Positions 32,762 through 40,564 of a stretch of 64,000 nucleotides of DNA are shown here, in pieces. Position numbers and translations under genes: made by a program. The DNA comes from Sporosarcina sp. FSL K6-1508 (GTDB taxonomy: Bacteria > Bacillota > Bacilli > Bacillales_A > Planococcaceae): the NCBI RefSeq assembly GCF_038007465.1, contig NZ_JBBOXF010000001.1:1266501-1330500 (forward strand), written 5' to 3'. Numbering within the stretch: position 1 is the first letter of the stretch; each line of letters starts with the position of its first letter. The notes under the pieces were generated by a model, which worked only from the letters and a program-made list of their open reading frames with translations, did no database searches and had not been told where the DNA came from.

Positions 32762-33824
32762 GAAAAATCCCCCTTTGCGGATCGAATGCATTAATCCGTT
32801 CTAAATTCACTTCATTTCCGATGATCAAATCCCGAATTATACAAGCCGTTGCAGGTGCCAATAAAATACCGTTCCTAAAATGGCCCGCCGCAATATACAT
32901 ATTTTCTTTTCCAGGAATCCTCCCGATATAGGGGAAGTCATCAACCGTTTTAGGACGCAGCCCTGCCCATCTATTCACAACGGGCAGGCGAGAAAGGTCA
33001 GGTATGAATTGTTCTGCAATCTCATTCAGTGCAAGATTCCCGGCATAAGTTGTCTGCAAATCTGAAATCCCGTGTTCCATTGTCGCCCCGACGACTAGCG
33101 TTCCGTCTGGGCGGGGAATGATATAACAGCCTTTATGGAAAAGTGTATAAGGCAATTGCATGCTCATTGCATTAAGCTGCATACATTGACCTTTCACCGC
33201 CGTCATCTGCAATCTTGGCACAAGTCTTGCGCTCGCAGCCCCGCCCGCTAGAACTACATGATTTGCGGTTATAACGGATGAGTTAGTTTCAATGCGGTAG
33301 TTGCTGCCGTATTCTTCGATTTCATCCGCTTGGCTATGTTCTGAAACAGTCACACCCAACTTTTGGGCCATTCTGCAAAATGCCAGACATGTCTTTTCAG
33401 GATGAACATGGGCATCCTCTTCAAAAAGATAAGCTCCGTAAGCAGGGGGAGCGACATGGGGTATACGCTGGCCAACTTGTTCGGCTGAAAGATAATGAGC
33501 ATCATGCCAACGTGAAAGCGTAATTCGCTCTTGATCGGAACGGGCAAATTGAATAATCCCGCCTGGTTTATAACCAATGGCTACGCCTGTATCTAGTTGG
33601 AAATCCTTGTATAGGGCTTGGCTTTCACGGGCGAATGAATAAAATGTGTCGTTCATGTATTCAGAGTGTGCACCGAGCATTCCGCCGGCTGCTTTAGTGG
33701 TACCTTGCGCAATTTCGTTTTGTTCAAGGAGATGGACAGATAAGCCTTCTTTCGCTAAATAGTAAGCAGTACTGCACCCGATAATTCCGCCGCCAATGAC
33801 CGCAACGTCAACGTTGTGCGACAT
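32745..33824 (-). CDS. thiO: Glycine oxidase
   Basis: A 359-residue FAD-dependent amine oxidase. The N-terminus has the dinucleotide fold VAVIGGGIIGCSTAYYLAKEG, and later segments WAGLRPKTVDDFPYIGRIPG and YIAAGHFRNGILLAPATA are typical of ThiO. It oxidises glycine to the imine (dehydroglycine) used by ThiG, the oxygen-dependent route of Bacillus. It overlaps tenI by 17 bp and thiS by 17 bp, so translation is coupled across the operon. Confidence 0.93.
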   Translation of the reverse strand: MSHNVDVAVIGGGIIGCSTAYYLAKEGLSVHLLEQNEIAQGTTKAAGGMLGAHSEYMNDTFYSFARESQALYKDFQLDTGVAIGYKPGGIIQFARSDQERITLSRWHDAHYLSAEQVGQRIPHVAPPAYGAYLFEEDAHVHPEKTCLAFCRMAQKLGVTVSEHSQADEIEEYGSNYRIETNSSVITANHVVLAGGAASARLVPRLQMTAVKGQCMQLNAMSMQLPYTLFHKGCYIIPRPDGTLVVGATMEHGISDLQTTYAGNLALNEIAEQFIPDLSRLPVVNRWAGLRPKTVDDFPYIGRIPGKENMYIAAGHFRNGILLAPATACIIRDLIIGNEVNLERINAFDPQRGIFHEAYN

Positions 33825-34413
33825 GGCTTGCCTCCTGATAGATCTTTGCGGCAGCTAGGGGATTATCGCTTTCAAAAATGGCTGACATTATCGAAATACC
33901 TGCAACACCAGCTTGTTGCAACTGGGAAAGGTGATAAGGTTTAATCCCCCCGATGGCGTAAATAGGAATGGGAAGTGCCTCAGTAATTCGAGAAAGTTCT
34001 TCCGACCCGCGCGGCGGCATGCCATCTTTGGAAGTTGTTGTGAATATATGCCCATAGAGAATCCAGTCAGCGCCGGCTTTATAGGCAGTTTCCGCTTCTT
34101 CGAAGGAATGAACGGATCTGCCGAATAAAATATCAGGATACTGGTTTTTGAGTAGCGCCAGAGGCACACTGTTTCCGGGAAGCTGAACCTTTTTTATCCC
34201 CATAATCGAAGCGATATCTGTTCGCCTATGGACGATGATTTTGGTTTTATCGAATCCTGCCGTTTGTAACATTTGAATTAAATCAATGATTTCTGCATCT
34301 ACTTTCGATTTTTCACGTAAGATGATTGCGTCAATAAAGGGTTCGATTGTTAACAGTGTGTCTATTAATTGCTGGCTTGTCATCCGATCATTTGTTACGG
34401 CAATCACTTTCAT
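33808..34413 (-). CDS. tenI: Thiazole tautomerase (TenI)
   Basis: A 201-residue TIM barrel of the ThiE/TenI family. ThiE-like segments are visible (IILREKSKVDAEIIDL, GRSVHSFEEAETAYKAGADW, YAIGGIKPYHLSQLQQAG), but some ThiE active-site residues differ, and the position ahead of thiO-S-G-F matches TenI of Bacillus. TenI aromatises the thiazole product of ThiG. AAAGGAGG lies before the ATG at 34413. It is the first coding gene behind the TPP riboswitch. Confidence 0.87.
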   Translation of the reverse strand: MKVIAVTNDRMTSQQLIDTLLTIEPFIDAIILREKSKVDAEIIDLIQMLQTAGFDKTKIIVHRRTDIASIMGIKKVQLPGNSVPLALLKNQYPDILFGRSVHSFEEAETAYKAGADWILYGHIFTTTSKDGMPPRGSEELSRITEALPIPIYAIGGIKPYHLSQLQQAGVAGISIMSAIFESDNPLAAAKIYQEASHVAQR

Positions 34414-34460
34414 CAAATTCCTCCTTTATTAAAAGATAAGATGTTTTTCGAGGTGGAATT

Positions 34461-34644
34461 ATGGCTAGCTTCAGATGCCAGCCCCTCGGGTCATAAGTCG
34501 TTTTACTGCGAGGGCTGAAGAACGCCCTCTTCGTAAACCGTCTTATGCCTGTCGGAGGCCTACAGGATGTAGGTCATGCAGCTGTTGCCACAGGAGGTGG
34601 CGCACTTAAGCTGCGTTCCTTTGTAAAGGCGCCTTCCGCTTTTC
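34461..34644. repeat. Bacillales-type intergenic palindromic element in the thi leader
   Basis: The segment runs from TGGCTAGCTTCAGATGCCAG, through CCCCTCGGGTCATAAG, then CTTATGCCTGTCGGAGGCC, to GCGCCTTCCGCTTTTC. This order (left arm CCCCTCG-GTCATAAG, right arm CTTATGCC-TGTCGG-GGC, tail CCTTCCGCTTTTC) is that of a dispersed imperfect palindrome that I recall from many Bacillaceae/Planococcaceae intergenic regions. Extra hairpins sit inside it here. No open frame is plausible. It lies between the riboswitch terminator and tenI, so it is transcribed with the operon whenever the riboswitch allows. Confidence 0.65.
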
Positions 34645-34647
34645 AAT

Positions 34648-34684
34648 ACAAAAAGACCACTCTCCAGGTATGGAAAGTGGTCTG
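34648..34684 (-). terminator. TPP riboswitch expression-platform terminator
   Basis: On the minus strand AGACCACTTTCCA pairs with TGGAGAGTGGTCT and is followed by TTTTTG. It lies 35 bp past the aptamer and is the likely off-switch when thiamine pyrophosphate is bound. Confidence 0.8.
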
Positions 34685-34718
34685 TCGATGGCGTTTGAAT
34701 GCACAAAAAGGAAGACAT

Positions 34719-34806
34719 GCCACTTCCCTACGCAGGTACGAACCTGTTCAGGTAATAAGGGTAGCGGAGTGGAACTCGTTTCTCAGTCCTTTAAAAGGAT
34801 TCCCCT
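34719..34806 (-). promoter_or_regulatory. TPP riboswitch (thi-box)
   Basis: Read on the minus strand, the element has the conserved parts in order: GGGGAATCC, ACTGAGA, ACCCTTATTACCTGAACAGG, and GCGTAGGGAAGTGG. The CTGAGA and GCGTAGGGAA blocks are the pyrimidine- and phosphate-sensing regions of TPP aptamers. It controls tenI-thiO-thiS-thiG-thiF through the terminator that follows. Confidence 0.92.
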
Positions 34807-34889
34807 AATGGTCAAATAGATTATGAAGTTGTCAATCAATTAGTAGCATAGCATGTCAACGGAATGAATGAAAGGGTGAACAGTTTTAA

Positions 34890-35609
34890 TCAATCGTCTA
34901 AGTGGACGTTATGATGTACTTGTTGAACATCTTCCAAATCATCGAGGACATCAATCATTTTTTCAAATTGAGCTTGTGCTTCCGGTGAAAGCGTCAAGTC
35001 ATTTTGTGCAAGCATTGTTATTTCAGCGACATTAAATTCTGTAATTCCGGCATTTTTCAATACTTCTTGAACGGCATGGAACTGGTCTGGTTCAGCATAG
35101 ATGATGACCGACTCTTCCTCATCGAGGATATCCCGCACTTCGACGTCTGCATCCATTAGAAGTTCGAGAACGTCGTCAGCTGACATACCTTCAAGTCCGA
35201 TAACGGCAGTAGCATCAAACATATAAGATACAGATCCGCTTACGCCCATATTACCGCCATTTTTACCGAATGCGGCACGTACTTCTGATGCAGTACGGTT
35301 AACGTTGTTTGTCAGCGTATCGACAATAACCATTGAGCCATTTGGTCCGAAACCTTCATAACGCAGCTCATCAAAGTTTTCTTCTGAACCGCCTTTTGCT
35401 TTTTCAATTGCGCGGTCAATAATCGCTTTTGGTACACTGTATGTTTTTGCGCGTTCAACGACAAATTTCAGCGCTTGATTCAATTCAGGATCCGGCTCGC
35501 CTTGCTTCGCCACGACATAAATTTCACGTCCGAACTTTGCGTAAATACGGCTTGTATCGGCATCTCTTGACGCTTTCTTTTCTTTGATATTATTCCATTT
35601 ACGGCCCAT
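34890..35609 (-). CDS. YebC/PmpR-family protein (YeeN-like)
   Basis: A 239-residue protein with the invariant opening MGRKWNNIKEKKASRDADTS and the later segments YEGFGPNGSMVIVDTLTNN and FGKNGGNMGVSGSVSYMF. YebC proteins were described as transcription regulators; recent work links relatives to translation through proline stretches. The acidic middle and C-terminal domains have normal length. The gene is single. No terminator is obvious on its right-to-left exit, and the divergent PurC-like gene lies on the other side. Confidence 0.92.
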   Translation of the reverse strand: MGRKWNNIKEKKASRDADTSRIYAKFGREIYVVAKQGEPDPELNQALKFVVERAKTYSVPKAIIDRAIEKAKGGSEENFDELRYEGFGPNGSMVIVDTLTNNVNRTASEVRAAFGKNGGNMGVSGSVSYMFDATAVIGLEGMSADDVLELLMDADVEVRDILDEEESVIIYAEPDQFHAVQEVLKNAGITEFNVAEITMLAQNDLTLSPEAQAQFEKMIDVLDDLEDVQQVHHNVHLDD

Positions 35610-35737
35610 GAAGTTTCACTCTCTTTCGATAGAGCTTAGATTTACTAGAACAAGTATACAACAATTGTATGCAAGTAGACGAGTAGGAAATTCAAAAAAA
35701 TGGGCTGATAGGTTGTAATGGGTGAAAGTTTTGCCTG

Positions 35738-35793
35738 TTGTCGTACAGTAATGTGAATCAGTCGTAGAGTTTAGCCCGGCTGTCGTACAGTTT
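35738..35793. repeat. 21-bp-phased intergenic array, GTCGTACAGT type (3 units)
   Basis: GTCGTACAGT starts at 35740, GTCGTAGAGT at 35761 and GTCGTACAGT at 35782, exactly 21 bp apart. The array sits between the divergent yebC and purC-like genes, so overlap with promoter function is possible. It shares only the period with the other arrays, not the core. Confidence 0.55.
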
Positions 35794-35906
35794 TTGTTGT
35801 GATAGGAAGAACATTATCCGATATTTACGAATAACTCTTTTTCTTATGACGGTTCTCAATTATACTAAAGGTGAACGTTCATCCTACTATAGAAGGGAAC
35901 AGACGC

Positions 35907-36590
35907 ATGGAACTCATATATAAAGGGAAAACGAAAGACGTATATAAACTGGAGGGCAATAATGTCCTGCTGAAATTTAAAGATGATGTAACCGGAGAAG
36001 ATGGGGTTTTCGATCCTGGCGCGAACACAGTCGGCTTATCGATTGAAGGTGCAGGGCAATCCGGACTTCGGATGACGAAATACTTCTTTGAAAAGATGGC
36101 GGATAAAGATATTCCCACTCATTATGTAGATGCTAATATTGATGAAGTAACGATGACAGTACGATCAGCAAAAGTGTTCGGCAAAGGCCTTGAAGTGATT
36201 TGCAGATACCGTGCGGTTGGAAGCTTCTTGCGTAGATACGGCGCATATTGTGAAGAAGGACAACCATTGGATGCCTTCGTAGAAGTCACGCTCAAAGACG
36301 ATGACCGTAACGACCCGCCGATTAACAAGGATGGGCTTGCGCAACTTGGTCTATTGACGACAGATGAATACGTTACACTTGAAGCGTTGACGAAAGAAAT
36401 TTCAGGCGTAGTTAGAGATGAACTTGCAGCAAAAGGTCTTGACCTGTATGATATTAAACTCGAGTTTGGACGCGACGCTGAAACAGGTAACATCATGCTA
36501 ATCGACGAAATTTCGGGCGGTAATATGCGCGTCTATAAAGACGGTACATATATTGCACCAATGGATCTTGAAAAATTGATACTTGCGTAA
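35907..36590 (+). CDS. SAICAR synthetase-like (PurC-family) protein, divergent
   Basis: A 227-residue protein of the PurC fold, opening with MELIYKGKTKDVYKLEGNNV and containing LLKFKDDVTGEDG, LEVICRYRAVGSFLRRYG and IKLEFGRDAETGNIMLIDEI. Several residues normally fixed in PurC differ: the usual RNxxAGS block reads RYRAVGS and the usual SPDT/SPET after DEI reads SGGN. AGAAGGGA precedes the ATG at 35907. There are no pur genes nearby. It may be a second PurC or an enzyme with a different acceptor; ATP-dependent amide formation is inferred from the fold. Confidence 0.8.
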   Translation: MELIYKGKTKDVYKLEGNNVLLKFKDDVTGEDGVFDPGANTVGLSIEGAGQSGLRMTKYFFEKMADKDIPTHYVDANIDEVTMTVRSAKVFGKGLEVICRYRAVGSFLRRYGAYCEEGQPLDAFVEVTLKDDDRNDPPINKDGLAQLGLLTTDEYVTLEALTKEISGVVRDELAAKGLDLYDIKLEFGRDAETGNIMLIDEISGGNMRVYKDGTYIAPMDLEKLILA

Positions 36591-36599
36591 ATGAAAATT

Positions 36600-36642
36600 C
36601 GCTGTTAATTCCACGAAACTGGAGTTGGCAGCGTTTTTTTTT
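36600..36642 (+). terminator. Intrinsic terminator after the PurC-like gene
   Basis: The stem CGCTGTTAATTCCA pairs with TGGAGTTGGCAGCG and nine T follow. Its sequence is nearly the same as the terminator at 39486-39526. Confidence 0.9.
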
Positions 36643-36738
36643 ACAATCAAATAAATGTACTTTACGAGTACTGTAAGATAAAATTTGATAAAGTGGATAA
36701 TGAATATCTACGTTAGATTAATAAAAGAGGCGAACCTT

Positions 36739-37221
36739 ATGCAAATGAAAACAGGCGTTGAGCAATCGGTTTATGCGATTTTAATGCTTAACATGTTACC
36801 GGATAGAGCGGTACTGCCAGGAGAGGCGATTAGTCAGCAACTTGGGACCTCACCAACATATTTTCAAAAGTTGTTGAGAAAGCTGGTCAGTGCGGACTTG
36901 ATTACCTCTGTGCCCGGTGTAAAAGGCGGCTTCAAATTAAAGAAAAAGCCTGAAGAAATCCGGATATACGATATTTATCTTGCAGTAGAGGGGCAGCAAT
37001 CCCTTTATTCCGCGAGCGGGATTCTAGATGACATGCTTGATTTAGAAAAAGAAGATACAGGTTGTTTATTAACGGACTTAATGGGAGAAGCTGAATCGGT
37101 TTGGAAATCCGTACTAAAACGCGAAACAATCGCATCATTAGCAGATGGAATTCAAACAGAGCGTTATCAAGAAAAAGTGGAATTTCTACAAGCATTGATT
37201 CGCGAAAAAATGGTCCTGTAA
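36739..37221 (+). CDS. Rrf2-family transcriptional regulator
   Basis: A 160-residue Rrf2 protein. The winged helix is at residues 5-70 (EQSVYAILMLNMLPDRAVLP, SPTYFQKLLRKLVSADLI, SVPGVKGGFKL). Only one cysteine lies in the region where IscR/NsrR have three, so an Fe-S cluster is unlikely and direct thiol or ligand sensing is more probable. AAAGAGG fits the ATG at 36739. A TTTAC-N7-GTAA dyad near 36661-36677 could be its operator. It leads an LLM oxidoreductase gene by 32 bp. Confidence 0.85.
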   Translation: MQMKTGVEQSVYAILMLNMLPDRAVLPGEAISQQLGTSPTYFQKLLRKLVSADLITSVPGVKGGFKLKKKPEEIRIYDIYLAVEGQQSLYSASGILDDMLDLEKEDTGCLLTDLMGEAESVWKSVLKRETIASLADGIQTERYQEKVEFLQALIREKMVL

Positions 37222-37253
37222 TCGAAAAGAGTGACGGCTAGGAGGATGACATT

Positions 37254-38207
37254 ATGGGGAAATTCCAATCACATAATGGTTTTGCACGAACGTTTAAGGA
37301 AAATAAATTAACACTTGGGTTTATGTTTCCTTTAGAGCCGGATGCTGGAAGGCTCCCCAAAGTGGATTTGAAAGAGCAAATGACACTCGTGAAAAAAGTA
37401 GAAGATCTAGGGTTTTCTTCTTTGTTTGTAAGAGATTCTCCGTTATTCGATCCTAAATTTGGAGATACGGGTGTTATTTATGATCCTTTTATTTATCTCG
37501 CATATGTAACAGCACATACGAATAAACTCGCGCTTGGTACTGCAAGTGTCGTCACAACATTACGTCACCCCCTCCACTTGGCTAAATCAGCTGCATCTTT
37601 GGATGAAATGTCTAATCAACGTTTTTTATTTGGCGCTGCAACCGGTGACCGCCCAATCGAATTTCCCGCATTTAAAGTGGACAGTAACGATAGGGCAGAA
37701 TTGTTTAGAGAGTCGTTGACAGTCATGAAGAAAGTGTGGAAAGAATCATATCCACAGGTTCAGACAGAAAGAGTTGGAATGACAGAAGGAGATATTATTC
37801 CGAAACCAGTCTTTACCGATATTCCCGTTTTAGGAACAGGGTATTCTGGTCAAACGACTGAATGGTTGGCAGAACATATGGATGGCTGGATGTTTTATGC
37901 GCAAGAAGCAAATCGTCAGCGTGAAATAATTAAACTTTGGCGACGGGCAACGGGTAAGTTTAAACCATTTATACAACCATTGGTTATCGACTTATCAGAG
38001 AATCCGTTGGCTGCCCCTACTCCGGTTCCGATAAAAGTAGGCTTTAGGTCGGGTCATAAGTTTTTAATCGATTACTTATATGCATTACAAAATATTGGGG
38101 TTAATCATGTCATATTGGGTTTGAAAACGGGTAACCGCCCTGTGGAAGATGTAATTCAAGAAATAGGGGAATATGTACTACCTCATTTCCCATCAATTAC
38201 GAAGTGA
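37254..38207 (+). CDS. LLM-class flavin-dependent oxidoreductase
   Basis: A 317-residue luciferase-like TIM barrel. Characteristic parts are LGFSSLFVRDSPLFDPKFG, ALGTASVVTTLRHPLHLAKS and a GAATGDRPIEF turn near residue 125. The family uses reduced flavin to oxidise or monooxygenate aldehydes, alkanesulfonates or related compounds. AGGAGG precedes the ATG. It follows an Rrf2 regulator by 32 bp, so redox-responsive control is likely. The substrate is unknown. Confidence 0.88.
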   Translation: MGKFQSHNGFARTFKENKLTLGFMFPLEPDAGRLPKVDLKEQMTLVKKVEDLGFSSLFVRDSPLFDPKFGDTGVIYDPFIYLAYVTAHTNKLALGTASVVTTLRHPLHLAKSAASLDEMSNQRFLFGAATGDRPIEFPAFKVDSNDRAELFRESLTVMKKVWKESYPQVQTERVGMTEGDIIPKPVFTDIPVLGTGYSGQTTEWLAEHMDGWMFYAQEANRQREIIKLWRRATGKFKPFIQPLVIDLSENPLAAPTPVPIKVGFRSGHKFLIDYLYALQNIGVNHVILGLKTGNRPVEDVIQEIGEYVLPHFPSITK

Positions 38208-38247
38208 AATCATTGGGAAATAAGAGATATGAAAAGAGGGAGAAAAA

Positions 38248-38463
38248 GTGATTAAAGGCTTAGACCGCATTAATGAGCTAGCGAAAAAACAACATGAAGA
38301 AGGTTTGACAAATGCTGAAATGGTTGAACAAACGGTATTGCAGCAAGACTATTTACGGGAAATTCGCGGGCAAGTTCTGAGCACCGTTTCAGGTATAACT
38401 GTGATTGACCCACTAGGGGAAGATGTTACACCTGAGAAACTTCGTCAAGAGAAGGGACTTTAA
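38248..38463 (+). CDS. DUF896/UPF0291 small protein
   Basis: A 71-residue protein of the DUF896 (YnzC-like) family, with the usual two-helix hairpin KGLDRINELAKKQHEEGLT and the RREQQDYLREIRGQ-like second part (here LQQDYLREIRGQVLSTVSG). The start is GTG at 38248, after GGGAG. Family structures show a helical hairpin; function is unknown, with an SOS link reported for one Bacillus member. It lies between two LLM genes on the same strand. Confidence 0.88.
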   Translation: MIKGLDRINELAKKQHEEGLTNAEMVEQTVLQQDYLREIRGQVLSTVSGITVIDPLGEDVTPEKLRQEKGL

Positions 38464-38467
38464 ATAT

Positions 38468-39460
38468 ATGAGATTAAGTATACTGGATCAAGCACCCGTT
38501 ACTAGCGGAAATACTGCACCAGATGCTTTGAAAAAAGCAGAAGAACTGGCAATCTTGGCAGATGAGTTAGGCTACCACCGCATGTGGATGGCTGAGCACC
38601 ATGCAACTAAGTCGTTTGCAAGTTCAGCACCTGAAGTAACAGCAGCTCACTTGGCTGCCAAAACGAAAACGATTCGTATTGGTACAGGCGGCGTAATGAT
38701 GATGCATTATTCGCCATTAAAACTAGCTGAAGTGTTTAAAACATTGAGTGCATTTTCACCTGGTCGAATTGACTTTGGTGTCGGCCGCGCGCCGGGTGGG
38801 GATAACCACTCCATTTATGCGCTGTCTGAAGGGCGCCAGCCAATGGTTAATAATATGTATGAAAAGTTTGAGATTGCACTGCAATTGATTAACGATGAAG
38901 TGCCGGCAGATAGTTTGTACAACAAAACAATCGCAACCCCGTCTAACGTTGTTTTACCGGAAGCATGGCTGCTTGGTTCGAGCGGCAACAGTGCAATCAA
39001 AGCAGGCCGGATGGGCGTTGGCTATTCGTTTGCACAGTTCTTCAACGGGGGGATGACCAAAGAGATTTTAGATGCATATAAAAAGAATTTCCAACCCTCA
39101 GCGTTCTTGGAGAAACCGGAAATCAATGTGTCTTATATGGTAACGGTAGCTGAAACGAAAGAAGAAGCTGAATTTGAAGCAGTACCACAGGACATTGCCC
39201 GTTTAATGCTGATGAAAGGCCATCTGGGACAATCATTAACGCCTGAGGAAGCACAAAGTTATCCGTTGACGGAAATGGATCGCATGACGATTAAAGAAAA
39301 TCGTAAACTGCACTTAGTGGGAACAGCTAAAGAAATTGCGACATTGTTACAAACAGAGCAGGCACATTACGGTTTTGATGAAGCCATGATTTGTAGTATT
39401 CCTCACTCGCAAAAGAAACGCTTGGATGTTTATCGCTTATTGGCGAAGGAACTTTTTTGA
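38468..39460 (+). CDS. LLM-class flavin-dependent oxidoreductase (MsnO8-like group)
   Basis: A 330-residue luciferase-like protein starting MRLSILDQAPVTSGNTA, a signature of the MsnO8/YceB-type subgroup. Other hallmarks are LGYHRMWMAEHHATKSFASS, IGTGGVMMMHYSPLKLAEVF and RIDFGVGRAPGGD. It is only distantly related to the LLM protein two genes upstream, so the pair is not a recent duplication. AAGGGA lies about 9 bases before the ATG at 38468. Flavin-dependent monooxygenation is the family activity. Confidence 0.88.
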   Translation: MRLSILDQAPVTSGNTAPDALKKAEELAILADELGYHRMWMAEHHATKSFASSAPEVTAAHLAAKTKTIRIGTGGVMMMHYSPLKLAEVFKTLSAFSPGRIDFGVGRAPGGDNHSIYALSEGRQPMVNNMYEKFEIALQLINDEVPADSLYNKTIATPSNVVLPEAWLLGSSGNSAIKAGRMGVGYSFAQFFNGGMTKEILDAYKKNFQPSAFLEKPEINVSYMVTVAETKEEAEFEAVPQDIARLMLMKGHLGQSLTPEEAQSYPLTEMDRMTIKENRKLHLVGTAKEIATLLQTEQAHYGFDEAMICSIPHSQKKRLDVYRLLAKELF

Positions 39461-39485
39461 TGTTGAATTCATAAAAAAGAGAGAG

Positions 39486-39526
39486 CGCCGTCAATTCCAC
39501 GAAGCTGGAATTGGCGGCGTTTTTTT
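39486..39526 (+). terminator. Intrinsic terminator after the second LLM gene
   Basis: CGCCGTCAATTCCA pairs with TGGAATTGGCGGCG, followed by seven T. It is a close copy of the terminator at 36600-36642, with compensating changes in the stem. Confidence 0.9.
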
Positions 39527-39636
39527 GCTCATTTATCCTGTTGTAGATGAAAAGAGATCAATTCTACGTTTTCATACATATTAAATGGAATTAAAGCCAT
39601 CCTCCTTTAAGAAGAGCAATTTAGGGAGGAATCGTA

Positions 39637-40194
39637 TTGAAACAAAAAATTGTATTGTCCATCATGCTGTCTGCGCTATTGATTGCAGGCGGATGTGGGA
39701 AGGATGGCATGAAACTACCGGTCAGCGGAGAAAGCGTCGCAGCGTTAATTGCCCCAATTTTGAATACGGAAGGGAAGAAAATTGGTGAAGCCAGTTTTGT
39801 TGAAGGGGCTGATGGTGTGACAATCAACATTCAGGCTGAAGGGTTACCGCCTGGCAAACATGGCATTCATATTCACGAAAAGGCTGTGTGTACACCACCC
39901 GATTTCAAGTCGGCGGGCGGCCATTTTAATCCGGAAAATAAAGAACATGGATTTGACAATCCAAAAGGGTTTCACTTAGGTGATTTGCCGAATCTCGAAG
40001 TAGACGCAGATGGCAAAGTTAATGCTGAAGTTACAACTGCCTTTGTTACATTGAAGCCGGGCGTTGATAATTATCTTCTCGATAGTGATGGCAGTTCGCT
40101 TGTTATTCATGAAAAAATGGATGATTATAAAACAGATCCAGCGGGTGATTCAGGTGATCGTATTGCCTGCGCAGTCATCGGTGGGAAGAAGTAA
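39637..40194 (+). CDS. Cu/Zn superoxide dismutase-like lipoprotein
   Basis: A 185-residue exported lipoprotein. The lipobox is IAGGC at about residues 16-20. All family metal ligands are visible: HGIHIHEKAVC, GGHFNP, KEHGFD, FHLGDLPN and LVIHEK. The active-site arginine appears in GDRIACAVIGG. Bacillus subtilis YojM is reported to lack some copper ligands, while this copy looks complete and may be an active dismutase at the outer face of the membrane. The start is TTG at 39637, after GGGAGGA. Confidence 0.9.
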   Translation: MKQKIVLSIMLSALLIAGGCGKDGMKLPVSGESVAALIAPILNTEGKKIGEASFVEGADGVTINIQAEGLPPGKHGIHIHEKAVCTPPDFKSAGGHFNPENKEHGFDNPKGFHLGDLPNLEVDADGKVNAEVTTAFVTLKPGVDNYLLDSDGSSLVIHEKMDDYKTDPAGDSGDRIACAVIGGKK

Positions 40195-40239
40195 GCATAG
40201 ATTTTGAAGAGATCTAGTAATGGTGTCAATACCATTGAT

Positions 40240-40476
40240 AGTCATGGCGAATCCCAACTTAGTCATGCCACTCCAGCCTGAATTCATGGCTCGTCAGAAA
40301 TTAGTCATGGCGCTGCCCGTCGTTCATGGCAACTCCCGAATTAGTCATGCCACTCCAGTCTGAATTCATGGCTCGTCGGAAGTTAGTCATGGCGTTGCGC
40401 GTTGTTCATGGCAACTCCCGAATTAGTTATGTCACTCCAGTCTGAATTCATGGCTCGTTGGAAGTTAGTAATGGCG
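40240..40476. repeat. 21-bp-phased intergenic array, TCATGGC type (12 units)
   Basis: TCATGGC or close variants start at 40242, 263, 284, 305, 324, 345, 366, 387, 406, 427, 448 and 469. Steps are 21 bp except for two of 19 bp, giving an 82-bp higher-order unit (21+21+21+19) repeated almost three times. The spacers within each register are themselves conserved (for example GGCTCGTCGGAAGTTAG). It fills the gap between the convergent sodC-like and alcohol dehydrogenase genes. No coding frame runs through it. Confidence 0.85.
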
Positions 40477-40514
40477 CTACCTGCCGAAACGCGATAACTA
40501 TATTCAAAGTTAAT

Positions 40515-40562
40515 AAAAAAACCGGCGGATGCATCGTTAAGATGTGCATCTGCCGGTTTTTC
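40515..40562. terminator. Bidirectional terminator
   Basis: AAAAAACCGGCGGATGCA pairs with TGCATCTGCCGGTTTTT, with T-runs on both strands. It mainly ends the alcohol dehydrogenase transcript. Confidence 0.9.
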
Positions 40563-40564
40563 AT

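Noticed and set aside
34545..34808. 87-codon plus-strand frame over the thi leader
   Set aside because: It is antisense to the TPP riboswitch and its terminator and passes through the palindromic element; structure explains the open frame.
40240..40476. TCATGGC array as coding for a heptapeptide repeat
   Set aside because: A 21-bp period would keep frame, but the regular 19-bp steps break it, stops occur in the frames, and no start or ribosome site is present.
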